Source of the DNA: Microbacterium sp.
Lineage (GTDB): Bacteria; Actinomycetota; Actinomycetes; Actinomycetales; Microbacteriaceae
Direction: 5' to 3'
DNA: 54,545 bases
Assembly (NCBI GenBank): GCA_029239635.1
Contig: JARBUN010000041.1
Location: 1 to 54,545 of the forward strand
Made by a program: the position numbers and the translations under genes. This document shows, piece after piece, positions 43,256 to 51,388 of this stretch. The notes beneath the pieces are model-generated. The model searched no databases, was not told the origin of the DNA, and was given only the letters and a program-made list of their open reading frames with translations. The first letter of the stretch is position 1. Every line of letters begins with the position of its first letter.

Positions 43256-45186
43256 TGACGACGAGACGGATGACGGTCAGCCAGGCGCTCGTGGAGTTCC
43301 TCGCCCACCAGTGGACCGTGGACGGCGACATCCGCGAGCGCACCATCCCCGGTGTCTTCGGCATCTTCGGCCACGGCAACGTCGCCGGCGTCGGCCAGGC
43401 GCTCAAGCAGCTCAACGTCGACGAGCCCGACCTGATGCCGTACTACCAGGCGCGCAACGAGCAGGCCATGGTGCACCAGGCCGTCGGCTACGCCCGCATC
43501 CACCGCCGCCGCGGCACCTACGCCTCCACGGCATCCGTGGGTCCGGGCGCCGCGAACATGCTCACCGGCGCGGCGCTGGCCACCGCCAACCGCCTCCCCG
43601 CTCTGCTGCTGCCCAGCGACACCTTCGCCACGCGCGTGGCCGACCCGGTGCTGCAGCAGCTCGAGCAGCCGTGGGACATCGGCCTCACCGTCAACGACGC
43701 CTTCCGCCCGCTGTCGCGCTTCTTCGACCGCGTGCAGCGGCCCGAGCAGCTGTACTCGATCGCTCTCGCGGCGATGCGGGTGCTCACGGACCCCGCCGAG
43801 ACCGGCGCCGTCACGATCGCCCTCCCCGAGGACGTGCAGGCCGAGGCGCTCGACGTGCCGGTGGAGTTCCTGCAGGATCGCGAGTGGCACGTGCGTCGTC
43901 CCGTGCCGGAGCGGGGTCCGCTCGAACGCGCCGTCGCCGCGATCCGGCGGGCGAAGAAGCCGCTCATCGTCGCGGGCGGCGGCGTCATCTACTCCGCCGC
44001 CGAAGACGCCCTGCGCGCGTTCGTCGAGGCCACCGGCATCCCCGTCGGCACCACGCAGGCCGGCGGCGGATCGCTGCCGTGGGATCACCCCCAGTACCTC
44101 GGCGGCGTCGGGGCGACCGGAAGCCGGGCCGCCAACCGCCGCGCGGCCGAGGCCGACCTCGTCATCGGCATCGGCACGCGCTATAGCGACTTCACCACCG
44201 CCTCGCGCACGGCGTTCCAGAACCCCGGCGTCTCGTTCGTCAACATCAATGTCGCGGCCTTCGACGCCTACAAGCACGGTACGCAGCTGCCCGTGATCGC
44301 CGACGCGCGCGAAGCCCTCGACGCCCTGGCCGACGCCCTGTCCGGCCACCGTGTCGACGAGGAGTACGCGCAGACGATCGCCCGCGAGAAAGGCGAGTGG
44401 GATGCCGTCGTCGACGAGGCCTTCACCCCCTCGGGGTTGGCGCGCCCCGGCCAGCCCGAGATCATCGGCGCGGTCCAGGCCGCCAGTGCGCCCCGCGACG
44501 TGATCGTGCAGGCTGCGGGCTCGCTCCCGGGCGACCTCCACAAGCTCTGGCGCGTACGCGATGCGCTGGGGTACCACGTCGAGTACGCGTTCTCGTGCAT
44601 GGGGTACGAGATCGCCGGGGGCATGGGCGTCAAGCGCGGGCTGCTCGCGGCTGGCGACGACCGCGACGTCATCGTCATGGTCGGCGACGGCTCGTACCTC
44701 ATGCTCCACACCGAGCTGCTCACCGCTGTCGCCGAGGGGCTGAAGATCATCGTCATCCTCATCCAGAACCACGGCTACGCCTCGATCGGCCACCTCTCCG
44801 AGACGGTCGGCTCCGAGCGGTTCGGCACGAAGTACCGCGTGTACGACGACGCCGAGCGCAACTTCCAGGGTGAGACGGTGCTGCCCGTCGACCTCGCCCT
44901 GAACGCGCGCAGCTACGGCATGGACGTGATCGAGGTCGATCCGGGTGCCGACGCGATCCCCGCGCTCTCCCGGGCGATCGCCACGGCGAAGGCGTCCGAG
45001 CGCTCGACCTTCATCCACATCAACAGCGATCCGCACATCTACGCCCCCGACAACGACGGGTGGTGGGACGTGCCGGTCGCGGCCGTCTCGCGCATCGACA
45101 GCACGCGCGCCGCGCGCGACACCTACGACAGACAGGTCACGGCGCAGCGACCGCTGCTGGGCGACCGGATCGGAGACCACGGATGA
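43255..45186 (+). CDS. iolD: 3D-(3,5/4)-trihydroxycyclohexane-1,2-dione hydrolase (IolD)
   Basis: 643 residues, thiamine-diphosphate enzyme that opens the inositol ring. N-terminal GVFGIFGHGNVAGVGQALKQ and MPYYQARNEQAMVHQAVGYA carry the catalytic Glu. The ThDP/Mg site is VMVGDGSYLMLHTELLTAV through QNHGYASIGHLSE. GGAAGG precedes ATG 43255; GTG 43252 is an alternative. The stop overlaps iolE (ATGA). Confidence 0.96.
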   Translation: MTTRRMTVSQALVEFLAHQWTVDGDIRERTIPGVFGIFGHGNVAGVGQALKQLNVDEPDLMPYYQARNEQAMVHQAVGYARIHRRRGTYASTASVGPGAANMLTGAALATANRLPALLLPSDTFATRVADPVLQQLEQPWDIGLTVNDAFRPLSRFFDRVQRPEQLYSIALAAMRVLTDPAETGAVTIALPEDVQAEALDVPVEFLQDREWHVRRPVPERGPLERAVAAIRRAKKPLIVAGGGVIYSAAEDALRAFVEATGIPVGTTQAGGGSLPWDHPQYLGGVGATGSRAANRRAAEADLVIGIGTRYSDFTTASRTAFQNPGVSFVNINVAAFDAYKHGTQLPVIADAREALDALADALSGHRVDEEYAQTIAREKGEWDAVVDEAFTPSGLARPGQPEIIGAVQAASAPRDVIVQAAGSLPGDLHKLWRVRDALGYHVEYAFSCMGYEIAGGMGVKRGLLAAGDDRDVIVMVGDGSYLMLHTELLTAVAEGLKIIVILIQNHGYASIGHLSETVGSERFGTKYRVYDDAERNFQGETVLPVDLALNARSYGMDVIEVDPGADAIPALSRAIATAKASERSTFIHINSDPHIYAPDNDGWWDVPVAAVSRIDSTRAARDTYDRQVTAQRPLLGDRIGDHG

Positions 45187-46100
45187 AGGCGACCGTCGCG
45201 GGGGCTCCCGTGAGTTTCGGTGTGTTCGAGCTGACCCCCGAAGGCGCGGACACCGTCAGCGCCGACGAGATGGGCGCGGCGCTGCAGGCGGCGGGCTACC
45301 GCGGCATCGACCTCGGTCCGGTGGGCTTCCTCGGACGGGGCGCCGACCTGCGCGCCCGCCTGACCCGCTTCGACCTGCAGCTCGCCGGGGGATGGGTGCA
45401 GCTGCCCTTCTCCGACGACGAGGCGTTCACGGCATCCCTTCCCGACCTGCGCGAGACTCTCCGGTTGTTCGCGGATGCCGCTGAGCTCGGCCCCGATCGC
45501 CTGCCGCTGCCCACCCTTGCCGACGCGGGATCCCCCGAGCGGGCCGGCAACCCGGGCCGCGGCGCGGAGGTCGACCCCGTCGACGCCGATCGCGCGCACC
45601 GGCTGCACGAGAATGTCGGCCGCGCGGCGAAGATCGTGCGCGATGCCGGGTTCGAGCCGACGTTCCACCATCACGCCGGAACGTTCGTGGAGTCGCCCGC
45701 CGAGATCGACGCGTTCCTCGCCGGCACCGACGTGGATCTGACGCTCGACACGGGCCACCTCTTCATCGCCGGGGGAGACCCCGTCGCCGCCGCCGACCAC
45801 TGGGGAGGGCGTATCAACCACCTCCACCTCAAGGACGTCGATCTCGCCGAGCTCCGTCGTGTGCTGGCCGCCGGCGGCGGAATGGCCGACGTGTGGTCGT
45901 CGGGCTCGTTCGTCGCGTTCGGTGCGGGCGACATCGATCTGGCCGCGGTGATGGATGCCGTCGACCGCCGCGGATTCGACGGGTGGATCGTCGTGGAGCA
46001 GGACGTGCTGAACGCCCCCGACGTGTCGATCGACGCCTTCCGCGCCGACCGCACCCGCGATCAGACGCTCAACCGCGAAGCCCTGCGCCTCTGGGCCTGA
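45183..46100 (+). CDS. iolE: Inosose dehydratase-like TIM-barrel protein (IolE)
   Basis: 305 residues, xylose-isomerase-like AP-endonuclease 2 barrel. Metal-site blocks EPTFHHHAGTFVES, DLTLDTGHLFIAGGD, INHLHLKDVDLAELR and FDGWIVVEQDVLN line up with IolE, which dehydrates scyllo-inosose. The N-terminal GAPVSFGVFE also fits. It could instead be an IolH-type isomerase, but the position between iolD and iolG favours IolE. ATG overlaps the iolD stop. Confidence 0.8.
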   Translation: MKATVAGAPVSFGVFELTPEGADTVSADEMGAALQAAGYRGIDLGPVGFLGRGADLRARLTRFDLQLAGGWVQLPFSDDEAFTASLPDLRETLRLFADAAELGPDRLPLPTLADAGSPERAGNPGRGAEVDPVDADRAHRLHENVGRAAKIVRDAGFEPTFHHHAGTFVESPAEIDAFLAGTDVDLTLDTGHLFIAGGDPVAAADHWGGRINHLHLKDVDLAELRRVLAAGGGMADVWSSGSFVAFGAGDIDLAAVMDAVDRRGFDGWIVVEQDVLNAPDVSIDAFRADRTRDQTLNREALRLWA

Positions 46101-46143
46101 GCTGCCCACCCCGCTTCCCCTCTTCATAGACAGGATCTCTTCC

Positions 46144-47154
46144 GTGCCCTCTTCGCCCCTCCGCTTCGGACTCATCGGGACCGGCCGCATCGGCCAGGTC
46201 CACGCCGCCAGCATCGCCGCCGACCCCGACGCGACCCTTGCGTGGGTGGCGGACCCCTTCGTCGACGGCGCCCGCCGCATCGCCGCGCAGTACGGCGGCG
46301 AGGCCACCGACATCGCCGACGACCTGTTCATCCCGGGCCGGGTCGACGCGATCCTCGTCGCCTCGCCCACGCCCACGCACGTCGACCTCATCGCGCGCTC
46401 CGTCGAGGCGGGGCTGCCCGTGCTCTGCGAGAAGCCGATCGACCTCGACATCGCGCGCGTCGAAGCGCTGCGTGCCACGGTGGCGTCGTCGGGCGTTCCC
46501 GTAGCACTCGGCTTCAACCGCCGCTTCGACCCGGCGTTCGCCGAGGCACGGGCGCGGCTGGCGGCGGGAGAGATCGGCGAGCTCGAACAGCTGACCATCA
46601 TCAGTCGCGACCCCGCCGCGCCTCCCGCGGCGTACATCGCCGTCTCGGGCGGCATCTTCCGCGACATGACGATCCACGACTTCGACATGGCGCGCTTCTT
46701 CCTCGGCGACATCGTCGAGGTGCAGGCGGTGGGCGCCACGACCTTCGACCCCGGTGCCCGCGAGCACGGCGACTTCGACACGGCCGTGACGATCCTCCGC
46801 GCCGCCAGTGGTGCGGTCGCCACGATCATCAACTCCCGGCACAGCACGGTCGGCTACGACCAGCGCATCGAGGTCTTCGGCAGCACGGGCACGCTCGACG
46901 TCGGCAACCAGGGCACGAGCCTCGTGCGGGTGTCGAACACCTCGGGCGTCGACACGCACCGTCCCTTCGAGTCCGCGATGGTCACGCGCTACACGCCCTC
47001 CTACCGCGCCGAGCTACGCGAGTTCATCGCGCTCGCGCGCGGCGGCGCGTCGACCAGCCCCACCTTCGACGACGGCCGGGCGGCGCTGCTGCTCGCCGAC
47101 GCCGCGCAGCGCTCCGCGGAGGAGCGCGTGGTCGTTCCCGTCGATCTGTCGTAA
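46144..47154 (+). CDS. iolG: Inositol 2-dehydrogenase (IolG)
   Basis: 336 residues, GFO/IDH/MocA family. It oxidises myo-inositol to scyllo-inosose with NAD+. The nucleotide loop is GLIGTGRIGQVHA; the catalytic Lys is in VLCEKPIDLD, and the conserved Asp/His pair is in FRDMTIHDFDMARFFLGD. GTG 46144 is 43 bases after iolE. It is the last iol gene here; no inositol permease or iolH is present before 47.5 kb. Confidence 0.92.
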   Translation: MPSSPLRFGLIGTGRIGQVHAASIAADPDATLAWVADPFVDGARRIAAQYGGEATDIADDLFIPGRVDAILVASPTPTHVDLIARSVEAGLPVLCEKPIDLDIARVEALRATVASSGVPVALGFNRRFDPAFAEARARLAAGEIGELEQLTIISRDPAAPPAAYIAVSGGIFRDMTIHDFDMARFFLGDIVEVQAVGATTFDPGAREHGDFDTAVTILRAASGAVATIINSRHSTVGYDQRIEVFGSTGTLDVGNQGTSLVRVSNTSGVDTHRPFESAMVTRYTPSYRAELREFIALARGGASTSPTFDDGRAALLLADAAQRSAEERVVVPVDLS

Positions 47155-47497
47155 CGGAGAGCCGATGGCGGGGCCGGCCGTCCTGCGGAGTCGGCTCGCG
47201 CCGGAGTGGGCCGTGGCGCGGAGTCGACGGGAGAAACGCCGTGGCGGACCGTCCTCGGACGCTCTGTCGGGACCGAAGCCCGCAGGACGGCTCATCGCCC
47301 GACCGCGCGCACTGCCGCGAGTCCGCAGGACGGCTCGCCGCCTCGCCGCCCGCCGCGCCGCGCTCCGCGGGACGACCGTGCACCGGGCGCGCCCGCGCAC
47401 AGCGCATCGCATCGGGATGCCGAGACATGCCACCGCGTCTCGCTCGAACACCGATCTTGGACGTGACGCCGACCCTCACCTCGGCGACAATGGAGTG
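47155..47497. other. Intergenic region after the iol operon
   Basis: About 340 bases without a gene. CGCAGGACGGCTC occurs at 47281-47293 and 47324-47336, with an inverted CCGTCCTGCG at 47178-47187, so hairpins are possible between distant copies. Open frames here are Arg/Ala-rich artefacts. Confidence 0.5.
47486..47491 (+). promoter_or_regulatory. -10-like GACAAT, leaderless start of the lipoprotein gene
   Basis: GACAAT ends six bases before ATG 47498. Confidence 0.45.
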
Positions 47498-47998
47498 ATG
47501 CGATCCCCCCACGCGCTGGTCATCACCCTGCTCGCTGCCGGTCTCGCCCTCACCGGGTGCACCGGGTCCTCGGCATCCGACGAGTCGTCCGACACGACGG
47601 CCCCGACGGCGGATTCCAGCCCCGTCGCCACGGCCACCCCGGTGCCCGCGGACGGTCCGGTCGCGGCCTTCCAGGCCTGGTGGACGGCGGTGCGTTCGGC
47701 CGACACCGTCGCCGCCTGCGGAGCCTTGACCGAGCCGCTGCAGCAGCGCATGATCGCCGAGTACGCGGCCACGACCGGCACCGACGTCGGCGATTGCGCC
47801 ACCCTCATCCGGCAGAGCTCGGCGCTCTACGCGGCTGCGGGGCTGCCCGCCGACGTGACGGTCGAGGTCGAGTCCGAGAGCGCCGACGACGCTCTGCTGC
47901 AGGTCACGTACGCCAACGGCGACTGCGGAACGGTGCACCTCGTGCGCACGACCGCCTCGTGGGCCCTCACCGAGCTCAGCGAGGAGTGCGCGGGCTGA
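47498..47998 (+). CDS. Small lipoprotein of unknown function
   Basis: 166 residues. Lipoprotein signal peptide with lipobox ALTGC (Cys21), then a Ser/Thr/Pro-rich linker to about residue 50 and a small folded domain (FQAWWTAVRSADTVAACGAL to the end). The domain has the hydrophobic pattern of NTF2-like or DUF4878-type lipoproteins and four or five cysteines that could form disulfides. It is probably anchored outside the membrane. Family not certain. Confidence 0.75.
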   Translation: MRSPHALVITLLAAGLALTGCTGSSASDESSDTTAPTADSSPVATATPVPADGPVAAFQAWWTAVRSADTVAACGALTEPLQQRMIAEYAATTGTDVGDCATLIRQSSALYAAAGLPADVTVEVESESADDALLQVTYANGDCGTVHLVRTTASWALTELSEECAG

Positions 47999-48002
47999 CG
48001 CC

Positions 48003-48374
48003 TCAGGGCAGGAAGTCGGCGCCGCTGAAGAATCCGATGCCCAGCGACAGCAGCGCCGCCGCGACGCCCGCGATGAACCCGGCCGCGGCGAGCTCGCGCG
48101 CCATGCGGGCGTTCAGGCTCAGGATGCCGGTGACCAGGGACACCAGGGCGAGCGCCCAGACACCGAGCTGGACCCAGACGAACTGATCGAAGTCCGCGAT
48201 CGCGCTGACCGACACCAGGAAGATGTGCCAGGCGATGACGACGCTTCCCGTGGCGATCGCGATGATCGAGGCCACCCGGAGGTCGCCCTTCGGAACACGC
48301 GGGGCGGGGGGCTGCGGTCGCGGAGGCACGCGAAGGCCCGGCTCGAAGGAGTCGGGGAGGTCGTCGTCTGCCAT
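48003..48374 (-). CDS. Small membrane protein, 123 residues
   Basis: A Pro-rich cytoplasmic N-terminus (SFEPGLRVPPRPQPPAPRVP) is followed by three hydrophobic helices (about 34-55, 66-85, 95-115). Family not recognised; it resembles actinobacterial DUF4190-like small membrane proteins only in layout. ATG 48374 lies six bases after GAGGAT. It is convergent with the lipoprotein gene, with four bases between the stops. Confidence 0.65.
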   Translation of the reverse strand: MADDDLPDSFEPGLRVPPRPQPPAPRVPKGDLRVASIIAIATGSVVIAWHIFLVSVSAIADFDQFVWVQLGVWALALVSLVTGILSLNARMARELAAAGFIAGVAAALLSLGIGFFSGADFLP

Positions 48375-48380
48375 GGGGTG

Positions 48381-48386
48381 ATCCTC
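48381..48386 (-). promoter_or_regulatory. -10-like GAGGAT before the 48374 gene
   Basis: Ends six bases before the ATG on the minus strand; weak hexamer. Confidence 0.3.
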
Positions 48387-48477
48387 GCAGGTCTGAGCGG
48401 GTGAGGGCGAACGGCGGGCCCGGACGAACGGTGGGATGCCGCGGACGATCGGTCGGGCGGGCGCGGTTCCCCGTTGC

Positions 48478-48483
48478 GAGCAT
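48478..48483 (+). promoter_or_regulatory. -10-like GAGCAT before the 48490 MFS gene
   Basis: Ends six bases before ATG 48490; weak hexamer. Confidence 0.3.
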
Positions 48484-48489
48484 CGATGC

Positions 48490-49548
48490 ATGACCCTGAC
48501 CGCCCCCGTTCCCGTCGCCCCCGCCTCCCGCATGAGATACGGCGGTCTCGTCGTCCTCATGCTGATGAGCTTCCTGCTCGTCACCGCCGAGTTCCTGCCC
48601 AACGGCGTGCTCACCGAGATGGCCGCGGGGCTGGCGGCGGCCGCGGTGTCGAGCGTGGCGGTCGCTCTCGCTCCCCACTTCGTCACGATCCTCGTCGCGC
48701 GCTTCCTCCTCGGAGCGGCGATCTCCACGTTCTGGTCGATGTCGATCACGGTGGCCGCGGCCCTGTCGGCTCCCGACCGCATCGGCCGCGCCGTCATGTT
48801 CACCTCGGCCGGGCTGTCGCTCGCGACGGTCGCCGGTGTTCCTCTCGGCGTGCTGCTGAGCGAGGCCCTCGACTGGCGCCTGGCGTTCCTCATCGTCGGC
48901 CTCGCCTCCGCCCTCGTCGGGGTGGCCGTTCGCCTCGCCCTCCCCTCGGTCCCGGCGGCCGCGGCATCCAGCATCCGACTCCTCGTCGACACGCTCCGCC
49001 GGCCGGGAGCGTCGCTCGGACTCATCGGTCACGTCTTCATCGTCCTGGGGCACTTCCTCGCATACACCTACGTCCGGTTGGCGCTGGAACGTCTGCCCGA
49101 GGTGGATGCCGGGACGGTGGTCCTGCTGCTCACGCTGTTCGGCGCCGGCGGGCTCATCGGCAACATCGTCATCGGGATCGTGGTCGACCGGGCGTTCGGC
49201 ATCCTGGCCGTGGTCGGTCCGCTGGCGATCGCGGCGTCGATCGTCGTGGTCCTGTCGCTTCCGGGCTTCGCCGCGGTGGCCGCGGCGGTGTTCGCGTGGG
49301 GCTTCCTCTTCGCGTCGTGGTTGATCATCGTGAACACCTGGGTCGGACACCGGATGCCGGACCGGCTCGAGGCGGGCGGCAGCCTGGTGGTCACGGGCTT
49401 CCAACTCGCGATCGTCGTGGCCGCCGGCATCGGCGGGCTGCTCGTCGACGGTGCGGGTGTCGTCGTCACGGATGCCGTGGGCGCGGCGCTCCTCGTGATC
49501 GGCGCCGTGCTGTTCGGGTTGTCGCTGCGGGTTCCGCGCACGCGCTGA
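48490..49548 (+). CDS. MFS transporter with apparent internal in-frame deletion
   Basis: 352 residues against about 390-400 for this sugar-efflux/arabinose-exporter-like MFS group. Helix 1 (LVVLMLMSFLLVTAEFLPNGVLTEMAAGL) is joined directly to AAAAVSSVAVALAPHFVTILVARFLLGAA, which is normally helix 3. The expected linker, helix 2 and the DRRxLL motif-A loop (about 40 residues) are absent. The rest of the protein (WSMSITVAA, FTSAGLSLATVAGVPLGVLL) is normal. An exporter lacking helix 2 should not work, so this is a functional pseudogene or an assembly deletion. It is convergent with an AraC regulator. Confidence 0.7.
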   Translation: MTLTAPVPVAPASRMRYGGLVVLMLMSFLLVTAEFLPNGVLTEMAAGLAAAAVSSVAVALAPHFVTILVARFLLGAAISTFWSMSITVAAALSAPDRIGRAVMFTSAGLSLATVAGVPLGVLLSEALDWRLAFLIVGLASALVGVAVRLALPSVPAAAASSIRLLVDTLRRPGASLGLIGHVFIVLGHFLAYTYVRLALERLPEVDAGTVVLLLTLFGAGGLIGNIVIGIVVDRAFGILAVVGPLAIAASIVVVLSLPGFAAVAAAVFAWGFLFASWLIIVNTWVGHRMPDRLEAGGSLVVTGFQLAIVVAAGIGGLLVDGAGVVVTDAVGAALLVIGAVLFGLSLRVPRTR

Positions 49549-49620
49549 GCGGGGCCGGCTGAACGGGGCGGGCTACGCGGGGCGCGTGCCCGCCTCGTTG
49601 TGCGGCACAGGGCACCCGCC

Positions 49621-50514
49621 TCAGCGAGGCGAGATCGTCGTCGGTCGCACCGTCGCGCGCCACTCCGACGGTGCGACGCCCGCCACTCGGCGGAAGGCGC
49701 GGCGGAATCCCTCGTCCGAGGCGTACCCGAGGGCGCGCGACACCTCGGTCACCGACTCCCCGGCCTCGAGCATCTCTTTGGCGCGATGCATGCGCGCGTC
49801 GGTCACGTAGCCACCGGGTGATCGGCCGAAGGCCGCGCGGAACCGTTCGGCGAAGACGGAGCGCGACATCGCCGCGAGGCTCGCCATCTCGTCGGCCGTC
49901 CACGCACGCCCGGGTTCCGACGCGATCGCCGCGGCGACGCGATCGAGGAACGGATCCTCCGCGCGCGGTGGCCACACGGCGGTGTCGGCAGCCCACGCGC
50001 GGATCGCCGCCAGCAGGACCGTGCGCACCATGATGCGGCAGATGACGCTGTCGCCGGAGCGGGCGGCATCCGGTCCGCTCGCGGACGGGCCGAGGTGGGT
50101 GGCGAGAGCGGCGGCGGCCGGCTCGACGTGGGCGAAGTCGCTGACGAAGACCACGCCGGGGAGGGAGCCCGACCAGATGGTTCGTGCCAGTTCCGCCGAG
50201 ATGACGGTGACCTCGGCACCCGATTGCGACGTCAGGTTGAGACGCTCGCAGCCGAGCGACACGAACGCGTCGCCGGCGAGCAGCGTCCGGCGGCCGCGCA
50301 GGGTGGCGGCGTGTCCGGAGGGGGCGTCGACCGTGCAACCGAGGGTCTCGCCGATGTCCCCGGTGATCTCTCCCGAGCGGACGAAGACGAGGGTGGCCGC
50401 GCCCCGGGGCACGGACAGACGTTCGCCCGCGGCGAGGCTCGAGCGGTGCGCGTTCTCGGCGCGGATGTCGAGCGACGCGAGCGCGCGGTCGAGGGCGGCG
50501 GCGTGCGAGGTCAC
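49621..50514 (-). CDS. AraC-family transcriptional regulator
   Basis: 297 residues. The C-terminal AraC DNA-binding domain (about 200-290) has MSRSVFAERFRAAFGRSPGGYV and the second helix-turn-helix VTEVSRALGYASDEGFRRAFRRV. The N-terminal part is a cupin-like ligand domain (AAGERLSVPRGAATLVFVRSGEI). Such cupin-AraC regulators commonly control an adjacent MFS gene, here the convergent one. GTG 50514 starts the conserved part; upstream residues are Arg-rich. Confidence 0.9.
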   Translation of the reverse strand: MTSHAAALDRALASLDIRAENAHRSSLAAGERLSVPRGAATLVFVRSGEITGDIGETLGCTVDAPSGHAATLRGRRTLLAGDAFVSLGCERLNLTSQSGAEVTVISAELARTIWSGSLPGVVFVSDFAHVEPAAAALATHLGPSASGPDAARSGDSVICRIMVRTVLLAAIRAWAADTAVWPPRAEDPFLDRVAAAIASEPGRAWTADEMASLAAMSRSVFAERFRAAFGRSPGGYVTDARMHRAKEMLEAGESVTEVSRALGYASDEGFRRAFRRVAGVAPSEWRATVRPTTISPR

Positions 50515-50615
50515 GACAGCGGAAACGGTGCTCCGGGCGCGGGTATTCCCCGGGGTCGCCCGGCGGCGGGCCGGTGTCACCCGTCCCCGCCGCCCGCGCC
50601 GCACCGCGCCGGACG

Positions 50616-50621
50616 TAGGCT
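50616..50621 (+). promoter_or_regulatory. -10-like TAGGCT, leaderless start of DUF429 gene
   Basis: TAGGCT ends six bases before GTG 50628. Confidence 0.55.
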
Positions 50622-50627
50622 GCGCGG

Positions 50628-51371
50628 GTGAGAACGATCGGGGTCGACCTGGCCGCCGGGCTGCCCGGCACCGCCCTCGCCGAGATGGCGTGGGCCGACG
50701 GCGGCGCCCGGCTCACGCGGCTCGAGACCGGGGTCGATGACGCGGGGATCGTGGCATCCGTGTCCGGCGATGCGGTGTGGCTCGGTATCGACTGCCCGCT
50801 CGGCTGGCCCGACGCGTTCGTCGACTTCGTGAGCGACCACCACACGGGCTCCGTCCGGCGGCCCGTGGACGGAGGCGCGGACTGGCGTCGCCCGCTCGTG
50901 TACCGCCACACCGACCACGTGGTGCGCGAGCGCATCGGACGCTGGCCGCTCAGCGTCTCCACCGACCGCCTCGGCGTCACCGCGCTGCGCTGTGCCGGGC
51001 TGCTCCGGCGGCTCGCCGAGGACGGATTCCCCGTCGACCGCGCCGCCGAGGGGCGCCTGTTCGAGGTGTATCCCGGCGGGTCCCTGCGCCTCTGGGGCTT
51101 CGACACCACCGGATACCGGGTGGATGCCGCACGCCGAGCCGCTCTCCTCGACACGCTGTCCGCGCGCGCACCCTGGCTCGACCTCGGCGGCTTCGCCCCG
51201 CTCGCCGTCGCGAACGCCGATGCCTTCGACGCCGTGGTCGCCGCTCTGGCGACGCGCGCCGGTGCGCTCGGGGCGTTCGCGCCCCCGGCATCCGAGGTCC
51301 TGGACGTCGCCCGGCGCGAGGGGTGGGTCGTGCTGCCGGAGGGACCGGTGGAGGCGTTGGCGACACTGTAG
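50628..51371 (+). CDS. DUF429 family protein (predicted RNase H-like nuclease)
   Basis: 247 residues. N-terminal TIGVDLAAGLPGTALAEMAW and the second acidic strand VWLGIDCPLGWPDAF are the DUF429 core. RRPLVYRHTDHVVRERIGRWP and FEVYPGGSLRLWG follow, then NADAFDAVVAALATR with further acidic residues. The fold is RNase H-like with a predicted metal site; the target is unknown. GTG 50628 is leaderless. It is convergent with the MFS gene at 51389. Confidence 0.88.
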   Translation: MRTIGVDLAAGLPGTALAEMAWADGGARLTRLETGVDDAGIVASVSGDAVWLGIDCPLGWPDAFVDFVSDHHTGSVRRPVDGGADWRRPLVYRHTDHVVRERIGRWPLSVSTDRLGVTALRCAGLLRRLAEDGFPVDRAAEGRLFEVYPGGSLRLWGFDTTGYRVDAARRAALLDTLSARAPWLDLGGFAPLAVANADAFDAVVAALATRAGALGAFAPPASEVLDVARREGWVVLPEGPVEALATL

Positions 51372-51388
51372 TCGGCTGTGCCCGGCGT

